64,000 bases of DNA from Campylobacter upsaliensis (GTDB taxonomy: Bacteria > Campylobacterota > Campylobacteria > Campylobacterales > Campylobacteraceae): contig NZ_LR134372.1 in the NCBI RefSeq assembly GCF_900637395.1, positions 1,302,001-1,366,000 on the forward strand, written 5' to 3'. The position numbers and the translations under genes are program-made. This document shows positions 1 to 9,124 of the stretch, in pieces. Below the pieces are notes generated by a model. It saw only the letters and a list, made by a program, of their open reading frames with translations, had not been told where the DNA came from and ran no database searches. The first letter of the stretch is position 1. Each line of letters starts with the position of its first letter.

Positions 1-389
1 CGTAAATCTTTAGGGATATTGCGTATGATCCAAAGACGAAAATTTGTAAAAGAAAGAATTAAAAAAATAAAGCCTGATAAAAACACCGCCCCCAAAGCAC
101 TCTGCCAAGGAATTTGCTGTGCTATACAGACTGAAAAAGTGAAATAAGCGTTCATTCCCATACCCACACTCATCGCCACAGGGGTGTTTGCAAAAAGTCC
201 GTTAAATGTGCTTGCAATGATAGTGATTAAAGCAGTAGCGGTAATCAAAGCCTCCAAAGGCATACCTGTGTTACTCACAATGTGAGAATTAACGGGGACA
301 ATATAAATCATCGTCAAAAAGGTCGTAATACCTGCTAAAAGCTCTGTTTTTATATTTGTCCCATTTTCCTTAAGCTTAAAAATACTCAT
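1..389 (-). CDS. NCS2-family purine permease, N-terminal part (cut by window edge)
   Basis: The N-terminal 129 or so residues of a nucleobase:cation symporter-2 protein of the guanine/hypoxanthine (PbuG/AzgA) subgroup, an inner-membrane proton symporter for purines. I translated the reverse strand from the ATG at 389, preceded by AAGGAT. The product begins MSIFKLKENGTNIKTE, then a hydrophobic segment ending FLTMIYIVPVN, and further on NTPVAMSVGMGMNAYF, which is typical of the first helices of this subgroup. The C-terminal part lies outside the window. mqnE and the autotransporter protease lie upstream on the same strand, 46 bases away, with no obvious terminator. The C. jejuni neighbourhood I remember (Cj1364-Cj1369) has the same set of genes in a different order. 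Confidence 0.8.
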   Translation of the reverse strand, partial: MSIFKLKENGTNIKTELLAGITTFLTMIYIVPVNSHIVSNTGMPLEALITATALITIIASTFNGLFANTPVAMSVGMGMNAYFTFSVCIAQQIPWQSALGAVFLSGFIFLILSFTNFRLWIIRNIPKDL

Positions 390-435
390 TGGTAATCCTT
401 ACATAAACTACACATCAATTTTGACATCAAAAGAC

Positions 436-3400
436 TTAAAAATAAAAACCAAATTGACCCAAAACATTAATATTATATTGATCGCTAACAAATTCATTAA
501 CTACATTAAATCCATAAAAAAACGAATTAGGATAAATAAAATGCGAAGTTAGCCCCCAAGTGATAAGATTAGAGTTAAGACGATGATACTGCACGAAATC
601 TTGATTAGGAAAGTCTTTGAAACGCACATTATTTTCAATCGTTTTTCCGCTTAATTTATATTCATAAATAAAAAAACTTCCAAGCTTTGTTTGCATCGCT
701 TCTCGGTCAAAAAGATAGGATAAATTCAATCCACCAGCCAAAGAAGTGGTATGATGATTGATCGCATCGTAAGATTTAGCAAAGACAAGATTGCCATTTT
801 CACTAAAAGCATCTTGCTTGATAAAATTATAATTAAAATACGCCAAAGGCGTCAAAGTCAAATTATTAAGAGCTTGAAAGTCCTTAGCTAGTCCTAATTG
901 TAAGGAGCTAAGTAGATTGTCATAATTTGAGTTTAAAGAGCCATTTTGTCCCATAATTGTTCTTGTCATATCATTACTTGCTCTTGCTAAACTCGCACCG
1001 CTTAGAATTTTAAAATTTTGCAAATTTAAAATGTGATTAAATGAAAAATTAAAATATTTATTTTTCAAATTGGCATTTTCAAAATCTAGTCTAGTATCAC
1101 TCACATCTAACCCAAAGCTTAATAGGGAATTTTCATTAACTGCCCCGCCTATGGTAAGATTTAATCCTGTGCTTCGCCCGTCAAAATTATCGCCGTTAAT
1201 TTTTTTGTAATTAGGGCTAAGATTCCAAATATAACGCTTATCCATTTTATCTAATAAGCCCAAATCCATAAAAACATCACTCTCAATACTAGCTGTTAAT
1301 AAAGGATTTTTTTCTAAACTTGCCATTAAATTCCCGGAAGTAAAGCTTGGATTAAGAGCGCTCATCATATTTCTTTGTGCAAAAATGTGCTGCTGATAAT
1401 GAAGTCCGGAAGCACTTTGCATATAGTCATTAGCCTCCAAACTTTCTAAAGTTTTCTCCATAGTTTTCGTATCTGTATTGTCCAAAAAGGCAAAATAGTC
1501 CTTATATCTATCTTGTAAATTATGAATAGAGCGAATGCTTCTTAAGGATCGCCCCATAGTGCTATTCGCACTCTCATATGCGTCTTTTTTAATAACTGGC
1601 TTAACAATGATATGATTAGGTGGTGGCGTGGTCGTTGGTGGAGTAGTTGTTGGCGGTGGTGTAATTGGGCTTGGCTGGGTTACTGGAGGCTGAGGGTTTG
1701 TAATGTCTGGTTGTGGAGTTGGCTGGGGTTGTGGAGCCGGTTGGGGCATTTTATCTTTATTAATGCTTGTTTTATCACTATCTAAAACAGCTACAAAATC
1801 CACAGCATTATTACCCATCACAGAAACGCCACTAAATTGATCTAAATGCGTATTCAATCCACCCAAATCAATGCTAACATAATGCCCACTTGTAAAAAAT
1901 TTCGGCAAAGGGATATATTCTAATTTTCCGCCTTTAATCTCATAAGAATTTGCTATGAGTTTGGAATTTTTATCATTGCCAAAATCAAGTTGCAATTTAG
2001 AATTTTGCCCCTCTTGCGTGTATTTTCCCTTGATAGTCAAATCACTCAAATCTTCATTTCCCGGTCTTACTATGCCTTTATTTTCAAGGTTTTTACCTAC
2101 TTCGCCATTACCGCTAAATAAGCCCCCCTCTAAAACTTTCACATCACCTGCTATTCTAGCTTTTTCCTTTTCGCTTTTATTATTTAAAGCTAGGCTACCA
2201 TTTTTAATAATGGTCGCCCCCTCATAGCTATTATTCCCCGTTAAGATGAGCTTGCCGCTACCCTCTTTGATAAATCCTACATTAAGATTTGTTAAATTTG
2301 TCGGTAAATTGATTGCGTCTTTTTTATGTAAGCTTTCGTCCCACTTTTTTTGGCTAATGTCATTGCTAAAAGTTGCGTTGTGATTTTGCGTATCAAGGGT
2401 ATAATACACCTCATTTTGTCCCGCATAAGCACTTGAAACATCACTATCATTAAGGCGATTAGCGTCCAAAGTCGCCAAGCCTTTCATAGCCTTAGCCACA
2501 TCTAAAATTCCCTGCCCAAAAAGACTTTCTTTGCTGACTTTTTGAATAGAGGCATATTCGCTTTCACCCACTCCGTGATATTCTGTGATGGGAGTATAAT
2601 AGCTAGAATAACCAGCTTGAGAAAGGTCTCTTTTGACTTGATCTTTATCGATACTGCCGTCTGCTTTTTTAGGAATTTCTGTATCAATGTAAAAAATAGT
2701 ATGAAAAGTTTTTTCCATAAGTATAGGTTTTCTACCAAGATATTCTACAACCTTTAATTTTGTCTCTTTTACCGTGAGTTTAGGAGCTATATAGTCCTTA
2801 TTAGCCGTGCTTAAAAGCACATCGGCAATTTGTTTGCCATTTAAAAAAGGAAAGCGTTGTGCCACCAAAGCCGCTCCTCCACTTACCATAGGAGCTGCCA
2901 TTGAAGTCCCACTTTGTGTGCGGTATAAATTTTTATCTACACGCCCAAAACTAGGTTTTTGCATATAAGCAGCATTAACATTGCTAATATTAGAACCGGG
3001 TGCTACCAAGCTAAAATTTTCCGCTCCCAAAAGTCCATTACTAAAACCAGACAAACCTCTACCATTAATCACAAGTTTGCCATCTTGATTTCTCGTAATT
3101 TGCGAAGAATCCACAGAACCCACCGCCAAAAAAGAACGCAATTCTTCATTATAAAGAGGGCTTAAAGCCATAATGCCAGGACTTATAATACCCTCATTAC
3201 CCGCCGCAAAGACAACGAGAGTTTTATTTTCTTTTGCGAGTTGATTGAGTTGCTTGGCTGTAGAGTTTTGCTGAATTTGTTCAAAAAGTTCATTAGAAGA
3301 CTTGCTTTTATAAGCGTCAAGATAAAGTCCCGTTTGAGTCATACTTACAACAGGATAATTGGTTGAATTCCAGCTATTATTGATGATTTTAACATCTTTA

Positions 3401-3801
3401 TCTTTAAAATAATCATAAACATTAGGGGCATTAAAGCTTCCACTACCCTTATTATTCCCAAAAATTTGCACCCCATAAAGTTTAGCATTATAAGCTACGC
3501 CGTGAGGATTATTCTCATCAATATACTTAGCCCCTATAATGCCTGCGACATGGCTTCCGTGCGTATCTACGGAGTAATCAGGCGTATAAGCTTTACCATT
3601 GATAGTTGAAAAAGCCTGTCCTAAAACCTTATCTTTTAAGCTAGGATGCTCCCCATTGATCGCCGAGTCTATAACCCCAACATTAATTCCATCTCCGGTA
3701 ATCGTTAGCTCATAAGCCTCTTTTGAGCCGATAAGCTCTTGATCGCTAAGAGCGTGAAGATTTAGAATTGTTACAAAAGATAAAAAAATACTTTTTTTCA
3801 T
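436..3801 (-). CDS. Subtilisin-like serine protease autotransporter
   Basis: A secreted S8-family protease of 1121 residues delivered by type V secretion. Residues 1-18 look like a signal peptide. The catalytic triad is visible: Asp45 (GVIDSAING), His81 (DTHGSHVAG) and Ser300 (SGTSMAAP), with oxyanion Asn202 (AAGNEG). Around residues 505-545 is a passenger-associated transport repeat (GSGKLILTGNNSYEGATII). A proline/threonine-rich hinge at about 690-735 separates the passenger from a C-terminal beta-barrel of about 300 residues that ends in Phe, the usual outer-membrane assembly signal. No homopolymer tract or frameshift is present, so it should be constitutively intact. It corresponds to the Cj1365c-type protease of C. 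jejuni. The start has AAGGA about 13 bases upstream. The physiological substrate is unknown. Confidence 0.9.
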   Translation of the reverse strand: MKKSIFLSFVTILNLHALSDQELIGSKEAYELTITGDGINVGVIDSAINGEHPSLKDKVLGQAFSTINGKAYTPDYSVDTHGSHVAGIIGAKYIDENNPHGVAYNAKLYGVQIFGNNKGSGSFNAPNVYDYFKDKDVKIINNSWNSTNYPVVSMTQTGLYLDAYKSKSSNELFEQIQQNSTAKQLNQLAKENKTLVVFAAGNEGIISPGIMALSPLYNEELRSFLAVGSVDSSQITRNQDGKLVINGRGLSGFSNGLLGAENFSLVAPGSNISNVNAAYMQKPSFGRVDKNLYRTQSGTSMAAPMVSGGAALVAQRFPFLNGKQIADVLLSTANKDYIAPKLTVKETKLKVVEYLGRKPILMEKTFHTIFYIDTEIPKKADGSIDKDQVKRDLSQAGYSSYYTPITEYHGVGESEYASIQKVSKESLFGQGILDVAKAMKGLATLDANRLNDSDVSSAYAGQNEVYYTLDTQNHNATFSNDISQKKWDESLHKKDAINLPTNLTNLNVGFIKEGSGKLILTGNNSYEGATIIKNGSLALNNKSEKEKARIAGDVKVLEGGLFSGNGEVGKNLENKGIVRPGNEDLSDLTIKGKYTQEGQNSKLQLDFGNDKNSKLIANSYEIKGGKLEYIPLPKFFTSGHYVSIDLGGLNTHLDQFSGVSVMGNNAVDFVAVLDSDKTSINKDKMPQPAPQPQPTPQPDITNPQPPVTQPSPITPPPTTTPPTTTPPPNHIIVKPVIKKDAYESANSTMGRSLRSIRSIHNLQDRYKDYFAFLDNTDTKTMEKTLESLEANDYMQSASGLHYQQHIFAQRNMMSALNPSFTSGNLMASLEKNPLLTASIESDVFMDLGLLDKMDKRYIWNLSPNYKKINGDNFDGRSTGLNLTIGGAVNENSLLSFGLDVSDTRLDFENANLKNKYFNFSFNHILNLQNFKILSGASLARASNDMTRTIMGQNGSLNSNYDNLLSSLQLGLAKDFQALNNLTLTPLAYFNYNFIKQDAFSENGNLVFAKSYDAINHHTTSLAGGLNLSYLFDREAMQTKLGSFFIYEYKLSGKTIENNVRFKDFPNQDFVQYHRLNSNLITWGLTSHFIYPNSFFYGFNVVNEFVSDQYNINVLGQFGFYF

Positions 3802-3823
3802 TATTTCATTATGTCCTTATGTT

Positions 3824-4888
3824 TTAATAAATTTTAAGCTCGTTATAAAGGCTATCCCTTTCCACAGGGATTAAATTTGAGGTTTTAATCAGCTCAATGA
3901 AAGTCTCAAGCTTTGTCCCTTTAGCACTCTTAGCCCCACCCGCACTCTGTATGCTTTCTTTTTCTATCGTGCCGTCTAGATCATTTGCTCCAAATTCCTG
4001 TGCTACCATAGCTAAATTTAAACTCATAGTCGCCCAGTAAGCCTTAATATTTTTGATATTATCAAGCACTAGACGCGAAATGGCTATGGTTTTAAGAATC
4101 TCTTCGCTATCAAGCTGTTCTTTAACATCTAAAAAGCTATTATCCTTTTGCCATACAAGTGGGATAAAGGCGTTAAAACCACCCGTTTCATCTTGCAAGG
4201 CTCTAAGCCTTAGCATATGATCGATTCTATGTTTTCTTTTTTCTATATGCCCATAAAGCATAGTGGCGTTACTTTGCCTGCCTTTTTTATGCCATAAAGC
4301 GTGAATTTTAAGCCAATTTTCACTACTTACTTTACCTTTGCAAATTTTAGCGCGTATTTCTTCGTCAAAAATTTCAGCTCCTCCTCCAGGCATAGAATCT
4401 ACGCCGTATTCTAGCATTTTCTCGACCACTTCTTCATAACTAAGTCCCCACCTACGATGGATAAAGTCAATTTCTGCTGCTGTTAGAGCTTTGATGTGAA
4501 TTTGTGGGTAATTTTGTTTGATTTTTTGAAAAATTTCTAAATACCACTGCCAAGTTGTGTCCTTATTGTGTGCTGAGACGATATGCACTTCCTTTGTGCC
4601 GCGTTTTTGTGTGTCAGCAACGATGTTTAAAATTTCTTCGTGGCTCATTAGATAAGGATTAGGATTTTTCCTATGGGCTGAAAAGGCACAAAATTTACAA
4701 GTATCCGCACAAATATTTGTTGGGTTAATATGACGATTAAGATTAAAATACACCTTTTTGCCGTGTAGGGCGGTGCGTTTTTGATGAGCGAATTTTGCTA
4801 GGGTAAATAAGTCTAAATCATAAAGCCTATAAGCATCTTCTTCGCTAAGTCTTTCTTTGCTTTCTAATTTTTGTATTAAATCACGCAT
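3824..4888 (-). CDS. mqnE: Aminofutalosine synthase (radical SAM, menaquinone synthesis)
   Basis: MqnE joins 3-[(1-carboxyvinyl)oxy]benzoate and S-adenosylmethionine to give aminofutalosine in the futalosine menaquinone pathway used by Campylobacterota. The radical-SAM cluster motif is C60-x3-C64-x2-C67 (CADTCKFC), preceded by NPTNI. PGGGAEIFDEEIRAKIC in the middle is characteristic of the MqnE/MqnC family, and the spacing and GRQSNATMLYGH stretch favour MqnE. The product is 354 residues, a normal length. I chose the ATG at 4888; a GTG at 4897 would add three residues, and neither has a strong ribosome site. A TATAAT at 4919-4924 (reverse strand) is a likely promoter. The flanking genes are unrelated to quinones, as in C. 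jejuni. Confidence 0.88.
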   Translation of the reverse strand: MRDLIQKLESKERLSEEDAYRLYDLDLFTLAKFAHQKRTALHGKKVYFNLNRHINPTNICADTCKFCAFSAHRKNPNPYLMSHEEILNIVADTQKRGTKEVHIVSAHNKDTTWQWYLEIFQKIKQNYPQIHIKALTAAEIDFIHRRWGLSYEEVVEKMLEYGVDSMPGGGAEIFDEEIRAKICKGKVSSENWLKIHALWHKKGRQSNATMLYGHIEKRKHRIDHMLRLRALQDETGGFNAFIPLVWQKDNSFLDVKEQLDSEEILKTIAISRLVLDNIKNIKAYWATMSLNLAMVAQEFGANDLDGTIEKESIQSAGGAKSAKGTKLETFIELIKTSNLIPVERDSLYNELKIY

Positions 4889-4918
4889 TGTTTTCACTTT
4901 TATTTTTTTAAAAGCCTT

Positions 4919-4970
4919 ATTATAAATTTTTCTTCTTAATAAAAGTTCATAAAAAGAATTTTGCTAAAAT
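4919..4970. promoter_or_regulatory. Divergent promoters between mqnE and the GlnD-like gene
   Basis: On the reverse strand TATAAT (4924 to 4919) precedes mqnE. On the forward strand TTTTGCTAAAAT (4959-4970) is an extended -10 element 27 bases before the TTG start of the GlnD-like gene. Campylobacter sigma70 promoters usually have an extended -10 and no clear -35, which fits both. This is inferred from motif match only. Confidence 0.5.
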
Positions 4971-4996
4971 AATTTCAAATTTGAAAAAGGAACAAT

Positions 4997-7300
4997 TTGC
5001 CAAGACAAAAATTAAAAGACGAGATTAAGCATTACAAAAGCTCCTGCCATAAGCTTTTTTTAAAGCAAGGTTTTTTTAGTATGCATCATAGTAAGCACAT
5101 AGATGATTTTATCAACCGAGCTTTTATGATTGTTTTGGAGGAATTTTTTGAAGATTTTTTGCCGACTAAGGAGTTTGTGCCTTTTTGCATAGTGGCGAGG
5201 GATTATTATGCGAAAAATCATTTATGTTTTGATGAGCCTATACCCTTACTTTTTGTGTATAAAAATTTAAAAATTTATCATTTAAAGCCCCTCATTAAAG
5301 CCTTGATTGAACTTTTAAATGATGTAGGTTTAAGGCTTGATTATATGATTTTAGAAAATGAAGGCTTAGGATATATTAGCGAAAAAGAGCTTTTAAATTC
5401 TCTCATACAAATGCGTTTTATAGGTGGCTCAAAGCTTTTATTTAAAGAAAGTAAAGCAAGGGTTCATTTGACGCTTAAAAAGCACTTAAACGCCCTTGCC
5501 TCAAATCTTTTTAAACCTTGCAAATTAGCCTTTTTAAAGCAGGATTTTAATATCCAAAAAGAGGACGGAGGATTGCAGGATTTAAGAAATTTAGATAACC
5601 TACTCACGCTTTTTAAAAAAGATAGTTCTAATTACGCACTTGCTTTCATCAATGAAAAAAATCTTAGTGAACTACGGCTAGCAAGTGAGTTTTTACTCTC
5701 TTTTAAATCCGCCATTAATCTTCAAAGTCAAAAAGATAATAATGAATTTTCCCTTAATCACGCTCAAGATTTAGCAAATTTAATGTATAAAAGAGAAAAG
5801 AAAAATTTAAAAGCCAAAGATAATTTAGTGCAAAAAATCTTAAATTCTATGCACACCATAAGCCTTTACAACGCCTTTTTAACGCAACAAATTCAAAATG
5901 AATTCGTTGGAGAAACAAGTCAAAAGTATCATTTTTCTAGCTTTTTAAAGGCTATGGAATTTTTAAGCTCACTTAAAGATGAACCGCATCATTTAAATAT
6001 CAATTTAATTTTCGCACTCAAAGAAACACCTTTTTTAAAGGAAGAAAATGAAAAAATTCTAGAGCTTTTTAAAGGCTTTTTTGAAAGAAAACATAGCTTT
6101 TTCATCTTAAAAATTTTGCTTGATAGTGGGAAATTAAAAGAGCTTTTTAAGCCTATGGTAAGGTTTTTAAGTAACGAAGAAAGTGATTATTGCTTCGATG
6201 TGGAGGCTTTTTTGGTGCTAGAAGAATTTGAAAAAAGGGATTTAGCACTTAAAGAAAATGCTCTTTTAAAACTCGTCATACTTTTTAGCAGCGTTAAAGA
6301 AGAAAACGAACTTTCTATGGGCGGGGTTTTTAGGGCGTTTGGTGCGAAATTGAAATTGGAAAATAAAGCATTAGAATTAGGACTTAAACTTTATAAAAAT
6401 TTTGGCGCCTTAAAAGAGCTGGTCGAAAAAGAAGATATTTATAATCCTCTCATTTTATCCGCCCTACTTTCTAAGCTAGAAAATCTTAAAACCTTAGAGC
6501 TTTTAGCCCTTTTAACCAAAACAAAAGCACAAATTTCAAATGCCTCGCCCTTTTTTTACAAAGCCTTAGATAAGCTTTTAATCAATGCCAAATACGGCTT
6601 TGAAGATGCTAATTTACTAGAAGAAAGCACAAGAAGGGTTAAAAAAGAGCAAACCCTTAGAAGAACTAAGGCTTTTTTAGACTTAAATCCTCTTTTGCAA
6701 GATAAAATCACACATATTAAATCCAATCTTTTCATCATCAAAAACCCTTTTGAAGATATTATCAAAATCGCTCAAATCGCCCTTCATCAAAATTTTAAAT
6801 TCTGGCTTAATACAGAAAGTAATTTAAGCCTTGAAATCATTTGTCAAAAAGACTTTAAAATCGAGCATTTTTTATATGCTTTGAGCGAATTTAACCTCAT
6901 TTTTATGAGCTTTTATGAGCTTTTCGGTGATAAAATTTATCTTAAATTTGAATATGAAAATATCATCAATCAAACGCAAAAAGAAAGACTTTTAACGCTT
7001 TTAAATGCAAATTTAAATTTAAATCACAAAAGAAAGATGAAAAAGCCAATCATTAAAAAAGATGAAGTAAAATTGGATTTAAATTATTCTAAAACTTATG
7101 CGAAATTAAATCTTAATACTAAAGACCAACAAGGTTTAATGGCATTTATAATGAATATTTTTCGTGCCTATGGCTTGCATTTAAGCACGGCTAAAATTCA
7201 AACCATACGCCAAAGGACACGCAATAGCTTCATTTTTGAAAAAAACGAAGCTATTTTGCAAAATCAAGACAAAATAATAAATTCTTTAATAAGCGAGTGA
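4997..7300 (+). CDS. GlnD-like protein with degenerate catalytic domains and an ACT domain
   Basis: A 767-residue protein starting at TTG, with AAAAAGG seven bases before it. Layout resembles GlnD, the PII uridylyltransferase/uridylyl-removing enzyme. NIQKEDGGLQDLRNLDNLL (about 180-200) matches the conserved GlnD stretch (PNIKEGPGGLRDLQ). The last 60 residues resemble a C-terminal ACT domain (AKLNLNTKDQQGLMAF followed by AYGLHLSTAKIQTIRQR). In contrast, the expected nucleotidyltransferase motif GGxGRxxxxPxSDxD is absent; the aligned stretch reads VARDYYAKNHLCFDEP followed by IPLLF. No HD phosphohydrolase motif is evident where one is expected. It is shorter than E. coli GlnD (890). C. jejuni has an equivalent gene beside glmS, annotated as a putative nucleotidyltransferase. 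It is probably a non-catalytic regulator. The gene overlaps the glmS reading frame at its stop. Confidence 0.7.
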   Translation: MPRQKLKDEIKHYKSSCHKLFLKQGFFSMHHSKHIDDFINRAFMIVLEEFFEDFLPTKEFVPFCIVARDYYAKNHLCFDEPIPLLFVYKNLKIYHLKPLIKALIELLNDVGLRLDYMILENEGLGYISEKELLNSLIQMRFIGGSKLLFKESKARVHLTLKKHLNALASNLFKPCKLAFLKQDFNIQKEDGGLQDLRNLDNLLTLFKKDSSNYALAFINEKNLSELRLASEFLLSFKSAINLQSQKDNNEFSLNHAQDLANLMYKREKKNLKAKDNLVQKILNSMHTISLYNAFLTQQIQNEFVGETSQKYHFSSFLKAMEFLSSLKDEPHHLNINLIFALKETPFLKEENEKILELFKGFFERKHSFFILKILLDSGKLKELFKPMVRFLSNEESDYCFDVEAFLVLEEFEKRDLALKENALLKLVILFSSVKEENELSMGGVFRAFGAKLKLENKALELGLKLYKNFGALKELVEKEDIYNPLILSALLSKLENLKTLELLALLTKTKAQISNASPFFYKALDKLLINAKYGFEDANLLEESTRRVKKEQTLRRTKAFLDLNPLLQDKITHIKSNLFIIKNPFEDIIKIAQIALHQNFKFWLNTESNLSLEIICQKDFKIEHFLYALSEFNLIFMSFYELFGDKIYLKFEYENIINQTQKERLLTLLNANLNLNHKRKMKKPIIKKDEVKLDLNYSKTYAKLNLNTKDQQGLMAFIMNIFRAYGLHLSTAKIQTIRQRTRNSFIFEKNEAILQNQDKIINSLISE

Positions 7301-7302
7301 AA

Positions 7303-9099
7303 ATGTGTGGGATAGTTGGCTACATCGGTAAAAATGAAAAAAAGCAAATCATACTAAACGGACTTAAAGAGCTAGAATATAGAGGCTATGATAGTGCGGG
7401 TATCGCTGTGATGAGTGAGGGTGAGCTTAGCTTTTTTAAAGCGGTTGGTAAGCTTGAAAATTTGGCAGATAAATGCAAAGAATTTCATAGCGAGGGCTTT
7501 GGCTTTGCCATAGGACACACAAGATGGGCGACACACGGAAAACCCACAGAAATCAACGCTCACCCACATTTAGGGCAGTATTCTTGCGTGATACACAATG
7601 GCATTATTGAAAACTACAAAGAGCTTAAAGACGAGCTTGAAAAAGAGGGAGTGCAGTTTTTAAGTCAAACAGATACCGAAGTCATCGTGCAGCTTTTCGA
7701 ATTTTACGCACACCATTTAGAAGCAAAAGAAGCCTTTAAAAAAACCATTTCGCGTTTAAAAGGAGCTTTTGCGACCTTGCTAATTAGCAAAAAAGAGCCA
7801 AATACTATCTTCTTTGCCAAAAATGCCGCCCCGCTTATCATAGGTAAAAACGCTCAAAATGAACTTTATTTTGCTAGTGGGGACGCTCCATTAATAGGCA
7901 ATGTTGATGAAGTGATTTATTTAGAGGATTTAAGCTATGGCTATGCGGGGGAAAATGAACTTGTCATTTTTGAAAATGACAAATCGCTAAAACCTAGCTT
8001 TGTCAAACTTTCAGGCGATAAAGCTTATGCGAAAAAAGACGGCTTTCGCTTTTTTATGGAGAAGGAAATTTATGAACAAAGTCGCGTTTTAAGCGAAGTT
8101 TTAATGGGACGCATTGAGGGCGATAAGGTCGTTTTTGATGAACTTGAAAAAGAGGATTTAACACACTTTAGCGAAATCACTCTTTGTGCTTGTGGGACAA
8201 GCTATCACGCCGCTTTGGTAGGAAGCTATCTTTTAGAAAGAGTGGCTAAAATTCGCACAAAGGTAGAGATAGCAAGTGAATTTCGCTACCGCGAAGCTTT
8301 AATCGACCCTAACTCCCTTTTCATCGTCATCTCACAAAGCGGCGAAACAGCCGACACCCTAGAAGCCCTTAAAATCGCCAAAAATGCGGGAGTTAAAAGC
8401 CTTGCTATTTGTAATGTAGATAATTCCAACATCGTGCGTTTAGCAAATTTAAGCCTACTTACGCGTGCTGGCATAGAAAAGGGCGTAGCTTCCACTAAGG
8501 CTTTTGCGACACAGGTTTTAACGCTTTGGATGTTAGCCATTTTCATCGCACAAAAGAAAAATTTACCGATACAAGAGGATATTAAAGCTCTTTTGCATAC
8601 GCCAAATTGTGTGCTTGTGAAGCAAAATTTACACGAAAGAATTCATCGCCTTTCTAAACGCTATTTAGACGGACACGGCTTTTTCTTCATCGGGCGTGAT
8701 GTTTTCTACCCTTTAGCACTTGAGGGTGCTTTAAAGCTTAAAGAGCTTTCCTATCTTCACGCAGAGGGCTATCCAGCTGGAGAGATGAAGCACGGACCCA
8801 TAGCCTTAGCAGATTCTAAACTCTACACCATAGCATTAATGCCTGAAAATTTACTCTATGAAAAAACAAAATCTAATGTCGAAGAACTCATCGCTAGAGA
8901 TTCCACTCTACTTTGTATCTCACCTCTTGATTTTGACTTAAGTGATGATTTTATCAAAACAAAACAGCAAAGCCACTATATGTGTGAATTTTTCGAAATG
9001 ATGCTTATCACGCAACTTTTAGCTATGGAAATTTCTATCCGCTTGGGTAATGATGTGGATATGCCGCGTAATCTTGCAAAAAGTGTAACGGTAGAATAA
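7303..9099 (+). CDS. glmS: Glutamine-fructose-6-phosphate aminotransferase
   Basis: GlmS makes glucosamine-6-phosphate from fructose-6-phosphate and glutamine, the first step to UDP-GlcNAc, which feeds peptidoglycan, LOS and the pseudaminic acid genes further on in this window. The start is fixed by chemistry: the family needs Cys as the residue after the initiator Met (MCGIVGYIG), so translation begins at ATG 7303, not the in-frame GTG at 7297. The glutaminase half (GHTRWATHG, HNGIIENY) is followed by two SIS sugar-isomerase domains (SQSGETADT near residue 345, STKAFATQV, PAGEMKHGPIAL). The C-terminus DMPRNLAKSVTVE is the classic end. The length of 598 residues is normal. It is probably translationally coupled to the GlnD-like gene. 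No glmS ribozyme is seen. Confidence 0.97.
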   Translation: MCGIVGYIGKNEKKQIILNGLKELEYRGYDSAGIAVMSEGELSFFKAVGKLENLADKCKEFHSEGFGFAIGHTRWATHGKPTEINAHPHLGQYSCVIHNGIIENYKELKDELEKEGVQFLSQTDTEVIVQLFEFYAHHLEAKEAFKKTISRLKGAFATLLISKKEPNTIFFAKNAAPLIIGKNAQNELYFASGDAPLIGNVDEVIYLEDLSYGYAGENELVIFENDKSLKPSFVKLSGDKAYAKKDGFRFFMEKEIYEQSRVLSEVLMGRIEGDKVVFDELEKEDLTHFSEITLCACGTSYHAALVGSYLLERVAKIRTKVEIASEFRYREALIDPNSLFIVISQSGETADTLEALKIAKNAGVKSLAICNVDNSNIVRLANLSLLTRAGIEKGVASTKAFATQVLTLWMLAIFIAQKKNLPIQEDIKALLHTPNCVLVKQNLHERIHRLSKRYLDGHGFFFIGRDVFYPLALEGALKLKELSYLHAEGYPAGEMKHGPIALADSKLYTIALMPENLLYEKTKSNVEELIARDSTLLCISPLDFDLSDDFIKTKQQSHYMCEFFEMMLITQLLAMEISIRLGNDVDMPRNLAKSVTVE

Positions 9100-9120
9100 G
9101 CCCCAAAAAAGGGGCTTTAT
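9100..9120. terminator. Terminator between glmS and fumC
   Basis: A GCCCC/GGGGC stem with an A6 loop immediately follows the glmS stop, then TTTAT. It lies between convergent genes and could stop transcription from both sides. Confidence 0.75.
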
Positions 9121-9124
9121 AAAA

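Noticed and set aside
1955-2227. Open frames antisense to the autotransporters, rpoB, rpoC, hslU and others
   Set aside because: They lack ribosome sites and family features and lie within strongly supported genes on the other strand.
7297-7302. GTG start for glmS six bases earlier
   Set aside because: GlmS needs Cys immediately after the initiator Met as nucleophile; only ATG 7303 gives MCGIV.
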